DNA of 64,000 bases. It comes from Magnetovibrio blakemorei. GTDB taxonomy: Bacteria; Pseudomonadota; Alphaproteobacteria; Rhodospirillales; Magnetovibrionaceae. The notes beneath the pieces are model-generated. The model was not told the DNA's origin, did not search any database, and was given only the letters and a program-made list of their open reading frames with translations. Location: the NCBI RefSeq assembly GCF_001746755.1, contig NZ_MCGG01000008.1, positions 124,001 to 188,000 of the forward strand, in the 5' to 3' direction. Positions within the stretch are counted from its first letter, which is position 1. Each line of letters starts with the position of its first letter. Positions 8,747 to 16,874 of the stretch are shown piece after piece. A program made the position numbers and the translations under genes.

Positions 8747-9211
8747 ATGTCTGTCCTGACTGAGCTTTATTATACAGTGGTCAAACACCTCACAAGCACC
8801 CCCGACGCCCTTTTGGCCTTGATGGCCCGCATCAGTATGGGTGCCTTTTTTATTCGTGCCGGACAAACCAAAGTTGACAGCGATTTCAACATCACAGACA
8901 CCACCGTGTACCTTTTTCGCGAAGAATATCAGGTCCCTTTGCTGTCGCCCGAAGTGGCGGCATACATGGCCACGATCACCGAGCACATGTTAGGGGCGTT
9001 GTTGATCGTTGGTCTCGCCACCCGGCTTTCGGCCCTTGGTCTGTTGGGGATGACGATCGTCATCGAAGTGTTTGTTTACCCCGCCAGTTGGCCCGATCAC
9101 CTGCTGTGGGCGACGGCCTTAATGCTGATTTTGGCGCGCGGGCCAGGGTGGTTGGCAGCCGATACATTGCTCTGCAAAGCCTTTGGAAAGTGCATTCCAA
9201 AAAGCTCTTAA
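8747..9211 (+). CDS. DoxX family membrane protein of the bufferin operon
   Basis: 154 residues with AGGAAA before the ATG, nine bases after bufC. It has four hydrophobic segments and a DoxX-type first helix (LMARISMGAFFIRAGQTKV) plus MLGALLIVGLATRLSALGLL. DoxX proteins commonly close bufferin operons. Their exact role is unclear; redox balance, quinone contact or help in copper handling have been suggested for relatives. The operon appears to end here, because only intergenic sequence and a bidirectional hairpin follow. Confidence 0.85.
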   Translation: MSVLTELYYTVVKHLTSTPDALLALMARISMGAFFIRAGQTKVDSDFNITDTTVYLFREEYQVPLLSPEVAAYMATITEHMLGALLIVGLATRLSALGLLGMTIVIEVFVYPASWPDHLLWATALMLILARGPGWLAADTLLCKAFGKCIPKSS

Positions 9212-9248
9212 CCGTTTAAAAATATTGATAAAAGAAACCCAAAAGGAA

Positions 9249-9296
9249 AAAGCCTCAGAGGTCAATATCGCGATGCGACAGGATCTCTGAGGCTTT
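9249..9296 (-). terminator. Bidirectional terminator between doxX and tRNA-Arg
   Basis: A 12-bp perfect stem (9249-9260 with 9285-9296, core GCCTCAGAG/CTCTGAGGC) encloses a 24-base loop. On the minus strand it lies just past the 3' end of the tRNA and is followed by a run of T. On the plus strand it is followed by TTTAATTT, so it can also end the bufferin operon. Confidence 0.75.
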
Positions 9297-9300
9297 AATT

Positions 9301-9377
9301 TGGTGCACCCTGAGCGATTCGAACGCCCGACCTTCTGATTCGTAGTCAGATGCTCTATCCAGCTGAGCTAAGGGTGC
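9301..9377 (-). tRNA. tRNA-Arg (anticodon ACG)
   Basis: 77 bases with CCA encoded. The acceptor arm is GCACCCT/AGGGTGC, the D arm GCTC/GAGC, the anticodon arm TCTGA/TCAGA around loop CTACGAA, and the T arm GGGCG/CGCTC with TTCGAAT loop. Anticodon ACG, read after A34-to-I editing, serves CGU, CGC and CGA arginine codons. Confidence 0.97.
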
Positions 9378-9412
9378 ACAGTGCTTGTCCACTACGTTGT
9401 GGAAGCGGGCGG

Positions 9413-9441
9413 AACCTACCCCACCCCCAACGCCTTGGCAA
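9413..9441 (-). promoter_or_regulatory. Candidate promoter of tRNA-Arg
   Basis: On the minus strand TTGCCA (9436-9441) and TAGGTT (9413-9418) are 17 bases apart, placing the start point about 30 bases before the tRNA. The -10 element is weak, so this is tentative. Confidence 0.4.
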
Positions 9442-9515
9442 GAGGGAAGATCACGGTTTTTTACATTCTTGTGACCTGCCGATATATGCCCCGAACACGC
9501 CCCCGGAGATAAAGC

Positions 9516-9561
9516 CTTGGCATTTATCGAAATCCACCCTTGGCATTTATCGAAATCCACC
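9516..9561. repeat. Perfect tandem duplication of a 23-bp unit
   Basis: Two adjacent identical 23-bp copies (9516-9538 and 9539-9561), each starting CTTGGCATTTATCG and ending AATCCACC, followed by four bases of a third copy. They lie about 75 bases upstream of the tRNA-Arg promoter candidate and 140 bases before the lipoprotein gene. Function unknown; an operator or a replication slippage product are both possible. Confidence 0.85.
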
Positions 9562-9702
9562 CTTGCCGCCGCTGGAGGCATTGAGTAAGATCGCTGCAAA
9601 ATAGCCGTGAAGCATGTTATTCAAACGCTTTGAAGGACTTGCCTCACATCCTGGGGGATGGCCTTTTCAGACTCCGATTTAAGGTTCCAAGTTTAAAGGC
9701 GA

Positions 9703-10869
9703 ATGCGCGAAATGGATTTTTCGAAGTACCGGGCAATAATTGTAGCAACCGCACTCTTCCTGCCGGCTTGCTCTTTTTCAGAATCTGCTCTGTGGCCATC
9801 GTTGACTGGTGAAGACCCTGCGGCGGATTCCCCGTCCTCGGCGCTACCGGCATCGGCGAGCTCAACCAATCAAACAGCTGTTGATGGGGGCATTGCCACG
9901 CAACCGCCGCAGCTTGGCACAACGGATTTCAAGCCCGTAGGCGTAACGCCGGGCCAAGATACCGGGACATTCGTAGGCCGCAAGGTCGCCGAATTGCGCT
10001 CTGAGCTACAGCGTCTGCAAGATCAGGTCAGCACCCACAATAGTCAGTTGCAAACGCAGCGCGCCGAAATGGTCGCCAACGCACAGAACTATCACGGTCT
10101 GGTTGCTTCCATAAATTCTCGTCTTCAAGTGGGAACCACACCGGGCAACCCCATTTTGGTGCAGCAATTCAATTCCGCTCAAACGTCGTTGGATAACTTG
10201 AATGTCGGCATTGCTTCGATGAACAAGCTGGCGACTTCGGTTTCAGGCATGTCCACCATGTCCTCTTATCTGGCCGAATCGACCCGCGCCGCCTTTGGCG
10301 TGTCGGGCGCAGTGGACGAAGATCACCGCCAACTGACGATTTTGGAAGATGAAGTCGATCAAACGGTGGTTTTGATTGAGCGTCTGCTCACGGAAACCAC
10401 CGAAGACATTCGCCGCCAAAGCAGTTATGTCGCCTCGGAACGGTCAAATTTGAACACCGTGGCCGCAGGCATCAAAACGGGTGAAATTTACGGCGCAAGC
10501 CTCAACAATGTCGCTCAAAGCGCATCGGGTCCCGGCCCGGTCGCCGGCAAACCGATGGATACGACCGGACGTCGCCCGTTGGTGGTGATTCGCTTTGATC
10601 GCGACAAAGTGCCGTACCAACAAGCCCTCTACAATGCGGTGGGCAAAGTTTTGGAACGTCGCCCCAATGCCTCTTTCGATCTGGTGGCCGTCGCGCCCAC
10701 ATCCGGCGGACCGGCGCGCGTGGCTTTGAATTCCACCAAAGCACGTCGTCAAGCCGAAGAAGTCTTGCGCTCGTTGGTTGAGATGGGCCTACCCCCCGCA
10801 CGTGTTGCGGTTTCCGGCAAGACCATCGCCAGCGCACTCACCAATGAAGTGCATCTTTATTTGCGCTGA
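9703..10869 (+). CDS. Lipoprotein with coiled coil and OmpA-like C-terminal domain
   Basis: 388 residues. The signal peptide ends in the lipobox FLPAC (C23), so the mature protein should be lipidated. Residues about 25-85 are Ser/Pro/Thr-rich. About 90-130 form a coiled coil (VAELRSELQRLQDQVSTHNS), and the central region is helical. The last 110 residues (VVIRFDRDKVPYQQALYNAV, then STKARRQAEEVLRSLVEMGL and ARVAVSGKT) resemble an OmpA/MotB-type peptidoglycan-binding fold, though the classical motif is divergent. It may link outer membrane and cell wall. ATG 9712 is an alternative start. It is followed by a strong terminator and looks monocistronic. Confidence 0.7.
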   Translation: MREMDFSKYRAIIVATALFLPACSFSESALWPSLTGEDPAADSPSSALPASASSTNQTAVDGGIATQPPQLGTTDFKPVGVTPGQDTGTFVGRKVAELRSELQRLQDQVSTHNSQLQTQRAEMVANAQNYHGLVASINSRLQVGTTPGNPILVQQFNSAQTSLDNLNVGIASMNKLATSVSGMSTMSSYLAESTRAAFGVSGAVDEDHRQLTILEDEVDQTVVLIERLLTETTEDIRRQSSYVASERSNLNTVAAGIKTGEIYGASLNNVAQSASGPGPVAGKPMDTTGRRPLVVIRFDRDKVPYQQALYNAVGKVLERRPNASFDLVAVAPTSGGPARVALNSTKARRQAEEVLRSLVEMGLPPARVAVSGKTIASALTNEVHLYLR

Positions 10870-10893
10870 ACTTCTTATAAGCCTCTCTCCATA

Positions 10894-10930
10894 TAAAGCG
10901 CCGATCTGCAATCAGGTCGGCGCTTTATTT
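10894..10930 (+). terminator. Intrinsic terminator after the lipoprotein gene
   Basis: An 11-bp perfect stem (10894-10904 with 10917-10927, core AAAGCGCCGA/TCGGCGCTTT) with a 12-base loop, followed by TTT. It begins 25 bases past the stop codon. Confidence 0.9.
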
Positions 10931-11258
10931 TGCGCTACCCCAAAAACCAGGTGTAAAACAACTTTGTTCCCCGCGCACAACCGCTTGCTTCATAAAATTT
11001 ACCACATACACCCTGTTGCACAATTGCAACACATTAGAAAAATACTGATCGTGCTACTCAGGTACTACTCCTAATTGATGATAATCCGTTAAATTCCTGT
11101 TACACATGGCGAAGAGCAATAACCGCCAAGAAATTTACTTTGCGTATCACGAAGTCAAACTCTGAATTGTAGGTTGATCAAGGGCGCAATTACCGCAAAC
11201 AATGCCGACCCGATACGGGCCTGCCAGGGCAGAACGGCGATAAGGGGGAAATACCTAA
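10928..11258. promoter_or_regulatory. 331-bp noncoding region upstream of the FadL-type porin
   Basis: AT-richer than its surroundings and without a convincing gene. It contains a perfect inverted repeat GTTGCA-N4-TGCAAC at 11014-11029, which could bind a dimeric regulator, and a short CTACTC direct repeat near 11054-11070. The ribosome site of the porin (AAGGGGGAAA) ends the region. No clear sigma-70 promoter was identified. Confidence 0.5.
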
Positions 11259-12542
11259 ATGACGAAAACGTTTAAGCTGGTCCTGATGTCAGGTGTCGCC
11301 GCAAGCTTTATGGCTGCCGGCACCGCGAACGCCACCAACGGCTATTTTTCAAACGGCTACGGCACCGCAGCCAAAGGGATGGCTGGCGCAGGCGTTGCCA
11401 GTCCTGAAGACACTCAGGCGGGCACCAACAACCCTGCCGGTATGCGTGCCCTGGGCAACCGCGTTGATGCTAGCGTAGCCGTCTTCTCACCCCGCCGCGC
11501 ATATTCGACGGCCGGTGCAGGACCTGCAGCCTTTATCAATGATAACGACCAGAAAAGTTCACAAAACATTTTCTTGGTCCCTTCGTTTGGCCTCAACTAC
11601 GACATGGGCGAGTATTCCTTAGGTGTGACCATGAGCGCTAACGGCGGCATGAACACCAACTATCAAACAAACGTTTTCACCGGCGGCACATCCGATGCCA
11701 CTGGCATCAATCTGGAACAGGCCCTGCTTGGCTTTACCTATTCTCGCAACTTGGGCGCATCAAACACCTTCGGCATCACGCCGACCATTGCCGCACAAAG
11801 ATTCAAAGCGACCGGCCTCCAGGGTTTCAAAGCCATTTCCACTGACCCCAACAAGCTGACCGACAATGGTTTAGACTATTCATATGGTTATGGCCTGCGT
11901 TTGGGCTGGATCGGCGAAGTCAACGACCAGTTGAGCTTTGGTGCCATGGCGCAAAGCCGCATGTATATGCAGAAGTTAAAAAAATATGCAGGGCTGTTTG
12001 CTGGTGGTGGTGAGTTTGATATCCCCGCGACCGTCAGCTTGGGGGCGACCTTCAAACCCACCGAAAAGCTGAAAGTTTCCGCCGACGCTGAACGCATCTT
12101 CTATGGCGACGTCGAATCTATTTCTAACTCGCACAACACCCCCACATCCGGGTTCAACAGAAACATACCCGGCACCACAACTGGATCTTCGTCTCTTGGT
12201 GGTAGCAACGGTATCGGCTTCGGCTGGGATGACATGAACGTCTTCAAACTGGGCGGCGAATACGCTTACAGCAAAGCAATGACCTTGCGGGCCGGCGTTA
12301 GCCACAACTCCGCAGCGTTCAGCAATACGGAAACCTTGTTCAACATTCTCGCTCCGGCCACGGTCAACACCCACCTGAGCTTCGGTGGCACCTACGAATT
12401 TGCGCCGAACATGTCTCTGTCGATGGCTTACACGCACGCCTTTGCAGCAAACATTACGGGTACCAACGTCAACCATGGCTCCCCGATTGATCTGAAAATG
12501 TATCAAGATGACTTAGAAGTCGGTTTCAAATACGAATTCTAA
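11259..12542 (+). CDS. FadL/OmpP1-family outer membrane transport protein
   Basis: 427 residues. Residues 1-26 are a signal peptide ending TANA, followed at once by TNGYFSNGYGTAAKGMAGAG and the family hallmark DTQAGTNNPAGM, which forms the N-terminal plug or hatch. The rest is alternating beta strands ending DDLEVGFKYEF, with a terminal aromatic residue as in outer membrane barrels. FadL relatives carry long-chain fatty acids or other hydrophobic compounds across the outer membrane. The actual substrate cannot be told from sequence. It is flanked by a regulatory region and a terminator, so it is probably transcribed alone. Confidence 0.9.
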   Translation: MTKTFKLVLMSGVAASFMAAGTANATNGYFSNGYGTAAKGMAGAGVASPEDTQAGTNNPAGMRALGNRVDASVAVFSPRRAYSTAGAGPAAFINDNDQKSSQNIFLVPSFGLNYDMGEYSLGVTMSANGGMNTNYQTNVFTGGTSDATGINLEQALLGFTYSRNLGASNTFGITPTIAAQRFKATGLQGFKAISTDPNKLTDNGLDYSYGYGLRLGWIGEVNDQLSFGAMAQSRMYMQKLKKYAGLFAGGGEFDIPATVSLGATFKPTEKLKVSADAERIFYGDVESISNSHNTPTSGFNRNIPGTTTGSSSLGGSNGIGFGWDDMNVFKLGGEYAYSKAMTLRAGVSHNSAAFSNTETLFNILAPATVNTHLSFGGTYEFAPNMSLSMAYTHAFAANITGTNVNHGSPIDLKMYQDDLEVGFKYEF

Positions 12543-12565
12543 GCCTACTCGCCTAACAGCGTTCA

Positions 12566-12600
12566 AACTGCTCGGAGCAGAAGCTCCGGGCAGTTTTTTT
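12566..12600 (+). terminator. Intrinsic terminator after the porin gene
   Basis: A 13-bp stem with one G-T pair (12566-12578 with 12583-12595, AACTGCTCGGAGC/GCTCCGGGCAGTT), a 4-base loop AGAA and seven T residues. It lies 23 bases past the stop codon. Confidence 0.95.
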
Positions 12601-12639
12601 GCCCTTGCACCTGAACCAATAGATGCCAATATTTGGTCC

Positions 12640-13776
12640 ATGATGAGATCTCTACCAATAATAGCGGTAACAGTATGTATCGTTGTGGTTTTTTTCGAGA
12701 CATGGGCCCTTTCCAGTACCAAGGCTGCGTCCCCCACACTGGACGGCCTGACCCTGCAACCCGGTTTTTCCATTTCCGTGTTCGCCCAAGCCCCCGGCGC
12801 AAGGTCTCTGGCCCTGGCCGCAGAATTGGGCTTCGTATTCATCAGCACCCGCACGGACACCGTCTACGCCATCCCTATTTCCGATGACGACACTCAGCGC
12901 CCGACCTATCCGGTGCTGCGCGGTCTCAAGGCCCCCAATGGGATCGCGTGGAAAGACGGGTTTTTGTACGTGGTGGAGCAACATCGCGTCACCCGCTACC
13001 CGGTCCCGTCCATCGATGCGCTCGGGGAGGCTTCCGTCGAAATTCTCTACGATCAACTGCCCGATAAACCGTGGCATGGCAATCGCTCTGCGCGGTTTGG
13101 GGCGGATGGGGCGCTCTATGTGGGGGTTGGATCACCGTGCAACGTGTGCAGCTTACAGGGCTTTGAAGGCAGCATCTTAAAATTCACTCCCGGACACTGG
13201 GATAAGCCCCAAATCGTCGCCACCGGAATCCGCAACACGGTGGGTATGGATGTGAACCCCCGCACCGCCAACATCGTGTTTACCGACAACGGGGCCGACG
13301 GTATGGGCGACGACAGCCCGCCCGACGAACTGAATGAATTGACCGCCCCCGGCACCCACTTCGGCTTTCCCTGGTTTGGCGGCGGCTCTGATCGCACCCC
13401 TCAGTTTAAACTTGTGAGTCCTCCCCAAGACACCGTCCCCCCAATCGTCGCCTTTCAGGCCCACGTGGCCCCCTTGGGCGTTGATTTTTACAACGGGGGG
13501 ATGTTCCCCAGTGCCTATCAAAACGATGCCTTGGTCGCCCAGCATGGATCGTGGAACCGGTCCTCACCGGTTGGGTATCAGATCAAACGCATTCGTTTTG
13601 ATGCAAGCGGCCACGTCATCGACACCCGGCCGTTCATTCAGGGCTGGCTGAAAAAGAACGGCACCGTCAGCGGGCGTCCCGTAGACTTGGAAGAGCTGCC
13701 CGATGGATCTCTGCTCATCAGTGACGACGCCGCCGGATTGGTTTACCGGGTGATCTACAAAAACCCTAACTTATAA
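12640..13776 (+). CDS. Sorbosone dehydrogenase-like PQQ/beta-propeller protein
   Basis: 378 residues with an N-terminal signal or anchor helix (residues 5-25, possibly cleaved after STKA). The body shows features of the soluble aldose sugar/L-sorbosone dehydrogenase propeller: PGFSISVFAQAPGARSLA, VFISTRTDTVYAI, HGNRSARFGADGALYVGVGS, ATGIRNTVGMDVNP, FTDNGADGMGDDSPPDELN, HFGFPWFGGG and AQHGSWNRS. These proteins oxidise sugars or aldehydes in the periplasm with PQQ or a related cofactor. A CNVC pair near residue 168 is seen, but no heme motif. Substrate unknown. Its 3' end overlaps the convergent yqaA-like gene by six bases. Confidence 0.8.
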   Translation: MMRSLPIIAVTVCIVVVFFETWALSSTKAASPTLDGLTLQPGFSISVFAQAPGARSLALAAELGFVFISTRTDTVYAIPISDDDTQRPTYPVLRGLKAPNGIAWKDGFLYVVEQHRVTRYPVPSIDALGEASVEILYDQLPDKPWHGNRSARFGADGALYVGVGSPCNVCSLQGFEGSILKFTPGHWDKPQIVATGIRNTVGMDVNPRTANIVFTDNGADGMGDDSPPDELNELTAPGTHFGFPWFGGGSDRTPQFKLVSPPQDTVPPIVAFQAHVAPLGVDFYNGGMFPSAYQNDALVAQHGSWNRSSPVGYQIKRIRFDASGHVIDTRPFIQGWLKKNGTVSGRPVDLEELPDGSLLISDDAAGLVYRVIYKNPNL

Positions 13777-14199
13777 AAAACCATGGGCCAACGCCAACAC
13801 CACCGCATAGCGCCCGCCCTTGGCCAGCGTCACCAGCACCATAAATACCCCAAAATTCACCCGCAAAAAGCCCGCCGCAAAGGTGATGGGATCGCCGATG
13901 ATGGGCACCCAGCTGAGCAAAAGCGACCACACCCCCCACTTGGCGAACCAACGGTCAGCCTTTTGCAAATCATCAGACTGAAACGGGAACCATTTGCGAT
14001 CTTGCCAGTGCAAGCACCACCGTCCCAACACCCAGTTGACCAGCGCGCCCAAGGTGTTGCCCAGGGTCGCAACGGCCCACAGCCAAAGCACATCAAAGCC
14101 GCCCGCGGAGCTTAACCCCGCCAATACGGCTTCGGAGGAAAACGGCAAGATGGTCGCGGCCAAAAAAGCCGCCGTGAAAAGGCCCAGATAACCGCTCAT
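13771..14199 (-). CDS. yqaA: YqaA-like DedA/SNARE-associated membrane protein
   Basis: 142 residues with three to four hydrophobic stretches. The YqaA pattern is clear: FLAATILPFSSEAVLAGL, WAVATLGNTLGALVNWVLGR, FAKWGVWSLLLSWVPIIGDPITFAAGFLRV. The family is a short relative of DedA, linked to membrane lipid or ion homeostasis; exact function unknown. The ATG overlaps the panC stop codon (ATGA), so it is the last gene of a panB-panC-yqaA transcription unit. Confidence 0.88.
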   Translation of the reverse strand: MSGYLGLFTAAFLAATILPFSSEAVLAGLSSAGGFDVLWLWAVATLGNTLGALVNWVLGRWCLHWQDRKWFPFQSDDLQKADRWFAKWGVWSLLLSWVPIIGDPITFAAGFLRVNFGVFMVLVTLAKGGRYAVVLALAHGFL

Positions 14200-15059
14200 T
14201 CGGGCAGCGAATGGGCGTCGATGTTGTCAATCAAGCGCGCCCGACCCAGCTTGGCCGCCGCCAGCACGCGGGTCGGGCGGTGGGTGTCAAAGTGCTCGAC
14301 CGGCTGCAAGGTGGTGGCGTCAACGATGGCAACATAGTCCACCGGGCCAAAGCCCCGGGCGGCCAATTCGACCTCCCCTTCCCGGCACAAGGTCGCGCCC
14401 GAACCACCCGCACGAAAGCCCTTGGCCACGTGGCGCAGCACGGCGTTCAGTTGAGGGGCCTGGGCGCGTTCGGTCTTGGTCAAATAAATGTTGCGCGACG
14501 ACATGGCCAAGCCGTCCGCTTCGCGCAAGGTTTCGACGCCAATGATTTCGGTGGGGATGCACAGATCGCGCGCCAAGGTCTTGATGACTTGCAGCTGCTG
14601 GTAATCTTTTTGCCCAAAATATGCCCGATCCGCCAAGCTTTGCAAAAGCAGCTTGGTGACGACGGTAGCGACCCCGGTGAAGTGCCCAGGGCGGTAAACG
14701 CCTTCCAAGACGGCGTCCAATCCCGGCACCTGCACTTCCGTTATGGAACCGCCCGGATACATTTCATCCACATCGGGGGCAAACAGCACGTGCGCGCCTT
14801 CCGAAGCGACCAAATCGCGGTCAACTTCCTCATTGCGTGGATAGTCGGCGAAGTCTTCGCCTTCTCCAAACTGGGTCGGATTGACAAACAGTGTGACGAT
14901 GACCCGCTGGCAATCCTTCAAGGCCGCCTGGACCAGACTGAGGTGCCCGGCATGCAAGGCCCCCATAGTGGGCACCAGGCCGATGCTGAGGCCCTCTAAG
15001 CGCCAGGCCAAAACCTGGGCGCGCAAATCGGCAACGGTGCGAAGGGTGGAAATGCTCAT
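14196..15059 (-). CDS. panC: Pantothenate synthetase
   Basis: 287 residues, the normal family length. It joins pantoate and beta-alanine with ATP, the last step of vitamin B5 synthesis before coenzyme A. The nucleotidyl-transferase HIGH-like motif is VPTMGALHAGHLSLV (near residue 30); VTLFVNPTQFGEGEDF, FAPDVDEMYP, FTGVATVVTKL, YFGQKDYQQLQVI and the ATP-loop motif AMSSRNIYL are all present. It follows panB by 32 bases in the same direction, completing the two committed pantothenate steps. Confidence 0.97.
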   Translation of the reverse strand: MSISTLRTVADLRAQVLAWRLEGLSIGLVPTMGALHAGHLSLVQAALKDCQRVIVTLFVNPTQFGEGEDFADYPRNEEVDRDLVASEGAHVLFAPDVDEMYPGGSITEVQVPGLDAVLEGVYRPGHFTGVATVVTKLLLQSLADRAYFGQKDYQQLQVIKTLARDLCIPTEIIGVETLREADGLAMSSRNIYLTKTERAQAPQLNAVLRHVAKGFRAGGSGATLCREGEVELAARGFGPVDYVAIVDATTLQPVEHFDTHRPTRVLAAAKLGRARLIDNIDAHSLPE

Positions 15060-15091
15060 GAGAGGCTCTCTGGTGGCTCAAGTGTTGTGCG

Positions 15092-15958
15092 TTATCGATG
15101 CTTCGGGGTCTTTTTGACCACGCCGAAGCAATGCTCATCACCCGGAAACGTGCCGCTGCGGACTTCGTCGGCGTACAAACGCGCGGCCTCTGCCAAGCCG
15201 CTGCCCAAATCCATGTAACGTTTGACGAAGCGCGGTTTGAAGTCGGTGAACAAACCGGCCATATCTTCGGTGACCAAAATCTGGCCATCGCACGCGGGCG
15301 AGCCGCCGATGCCAATGGTGGGGATATCAATTTCATCTGTGATGCGGCGCGCAATGGGTTCCATGATGCCTTCGACGACGATGGCAAACGCCCCGGCATC
15401 GGCAATGGCCTTGGCGTCGACGACGATTCTTTGCGCCTCGACGTCGCCCCGGCCCTGGGCCTTAAAGCCACCCGCCGTGTTCACCGATTGCGGCATCAAA
15501 CCCACATGGCCCATGACCGGAATACCGCGTTCAGACAGAAACTTCACCGTTTCCGCCATTTCTACGCCGCCTTCGATCTTCACCCCGGCACAGCCCACTT
15601 CTTTCATGATGCGCGCGGCATTGCGAAACGCGATTTGCGGGCTTTCTTGGTAAGAGCCAAACGGCATATCGACAATCACGCATGAGCGTTTGGTGCCGCG
15701 CATGACCGCTTGGCCGTGGGCGATCATCATGTCCATGGTGACGGCAATGGTTGAATCCAGGCCATACAACACCATGCCGAGGCTATCGCCGACCAGCAAA
15801 AGATCCGTGTGTGCGTCCAACAAGCGCGCCGTCAACACCGTATACGCGGTCAGGCAAACCACCGGTTTGGCCCCGTCGCGGCGCTTGCGCGCCCGGATAT
15901 CGGGTACGGTCAACTTGCGCACCGCGTCATCTAAATCGACGGGTTTGTGTGTACTCAT
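15092..15958 (-). CDS. panB: 3-methyl-2-oxobutanoate hydroxymethyltransferase
   Basis: 288 residues starting MSTHKPVDL, with GGGGAA seven bases before the ATG. The open frame upstream to 16192 overlaps tam and is not coding. It adds a hydroxymethyl group from methylene-tetrahydrofolate to ketoisovalerate, the first step of pantothenate synthesis. Family motifs: [27 protein letters not shown] (magnesium site), [47 protein letters not shown] and [16 protein letters not shown]. It leads the panB-panC-yqaA unit. Confidence 0.97.
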   Translation of the reverse strand: MSTHKPVDLDDAVRKLTVPDIRARKRRDGAKPVVCLTAYTVLTARLLDAHTDLLLVGDSLGMVLYGLDSTIAVTMDMMIAHGQAVMRGTKRSCVIVDMPFGSYQESPQIAFRNAARIMKEVGCAGVKIEGGVEMAETVKFLSERGIPVMGHVGLMPQSVNTAGGFKAQGRGDVEAQRIVVDAKAIADAGAFAIVVEGIMEPIARRITDEIDIPTIGIGGSPACDGQILVTEDMAGLFTDFKPRFVKRYMDLGSGLAEAARLYADEVRSGTFPGDEHCFGVVKKTPKHR

Positions 15959-16070
15959 GGCGATTCCCCAGAATCTGATGAAGTTCTCAGCAATGTTGCA
16001 GCGCACAATATACCCGAAAACGCAGCACATTGCAAAGCGTGCCGTGCCCGGGTACCGCGCCGTGTATGAT

Positions 16071-16874
16071 TTAAGCTTTTTGGGCCACGATAAACAAACG
16101 GCGAAAGGCGAACAGGGTTTTGCCGTCGCTGCGTTTGGGGTAGGCAATCTGCAGTTCTGCGGCCAGGGCATCTCGGAACACCACACGCTCATCCTCCGTC
16201 AACGCCTCCATCAGGGGTTTTAGGGCGGTGGAACCGATCCAATCCAACACCGCGTCGTCGCCGTCCAGCATTTGCGCATAGGTGCTTTCCCAAATGTTTA
16301 CAGTGGCGCTTAAAGGGGCCAGGACGTCGTAGTAGGACCCCATGTCTCCCAGCGGGGCATCGCGCAGCAAGGGGGTCAGGGTGTCCGCCCAGGGGCCTGA
16401 ACGCGCCACCTCGCGCATCAGCACATGGGACGGTTCGGCGAACTGGTGCGGCATCTGCACCGCCAGCACGCCGCCGGACACCAACTCGCCCATCAAACGG
16501 GGAAAGAGGGCCTGGTGATCGTCCACCCAATGCAGCACCGCGTTGGAAAAAATGAGCCCCTGTGGCTTAGCTGGCGCCCAGCTGCGCACATCGGCTTCAA
16601 GCCACGTGACGCCGAGATTGGGGTGTTCCGCACGGGCACGGGTCAACATTTCGGGTGAACTGTCCAGCGCCGTCACCAAGGCGTCGGGCCAACGCTGGCG
16701 CAGAAATGGCGTCACATTGCCCGCCCCACAGCCCAAATCGGTGATGGTCTCTGGGGCCTGGACATGAATTTGCGCCAACAAATCCAAAGCCGGACGCAGG
16801 CGCAAATCAGAGAACTTCAAATAGTGCTCCGGCTCCCACGCCGCCGGAGAAGCCGCTTTTATGGGTTTATTCAT
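16071..16874 (-). CDS. tam: Trans-aconitate 2-methyltransferase
   Basis: 267 residues, a class I SAM-dependent methyltransferase. The SAM-binding motif [13 protein letters not shown] is near residue 46, and the acidic end of the next strand is in [14 protein letters not shown]. Tam-specific features are the N-terminal [52 protein letters not shown] and WESTYAQML. It esterifies trans-aconitate, a spontaneous inhibitory isomer of the Krebs cycle intermediate cis-aconitate. The ATG overlaps the stop of the DUF4405 gene upstream, so the two are translationally coupled. Confidence 0.93.
   Translation of the reverse strand: MNKPIKAASPAAWEPEHYLKFSDLRLRPALDLLAQIHVQAPETITDLGCGAGNVTPFLRQRWPDALVTALDSSPEMLTRARAEHPNLGVTWLEADVRSWAPAKPQGLIFSNAVLHWVDDHQALFPRLMGELVSGGVLAVQMPHQFAEPSHVLMREVARSGPWADTLTPLLRDAPLGDMGSYYDVLAPLSATVNIWESTYAQMLDGDDAVLDWIGSTALKPLMEALTEDERVVFRDALAAELQIAYPKRSDGKTLFAFRRLFIVAQKA

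Noticed and set aside
9516-9561. Possible CRISPR array
   Set aside because: The two repeat copies are directly adjacent with no spacer, and no cas genes are in the window.
9255-9599. Open frame across the tRNA-Arg gene
   Set aside because: Its sequence contains the translated tRNA and terminator, a well-known false gene pattern.
15959-16192. N-terminal extension of panB
   Set aside because: The extra 78 residues overlap tam and have no similarity to PanB; the ATG at 15958 has a good ribosome site and gives normal length.
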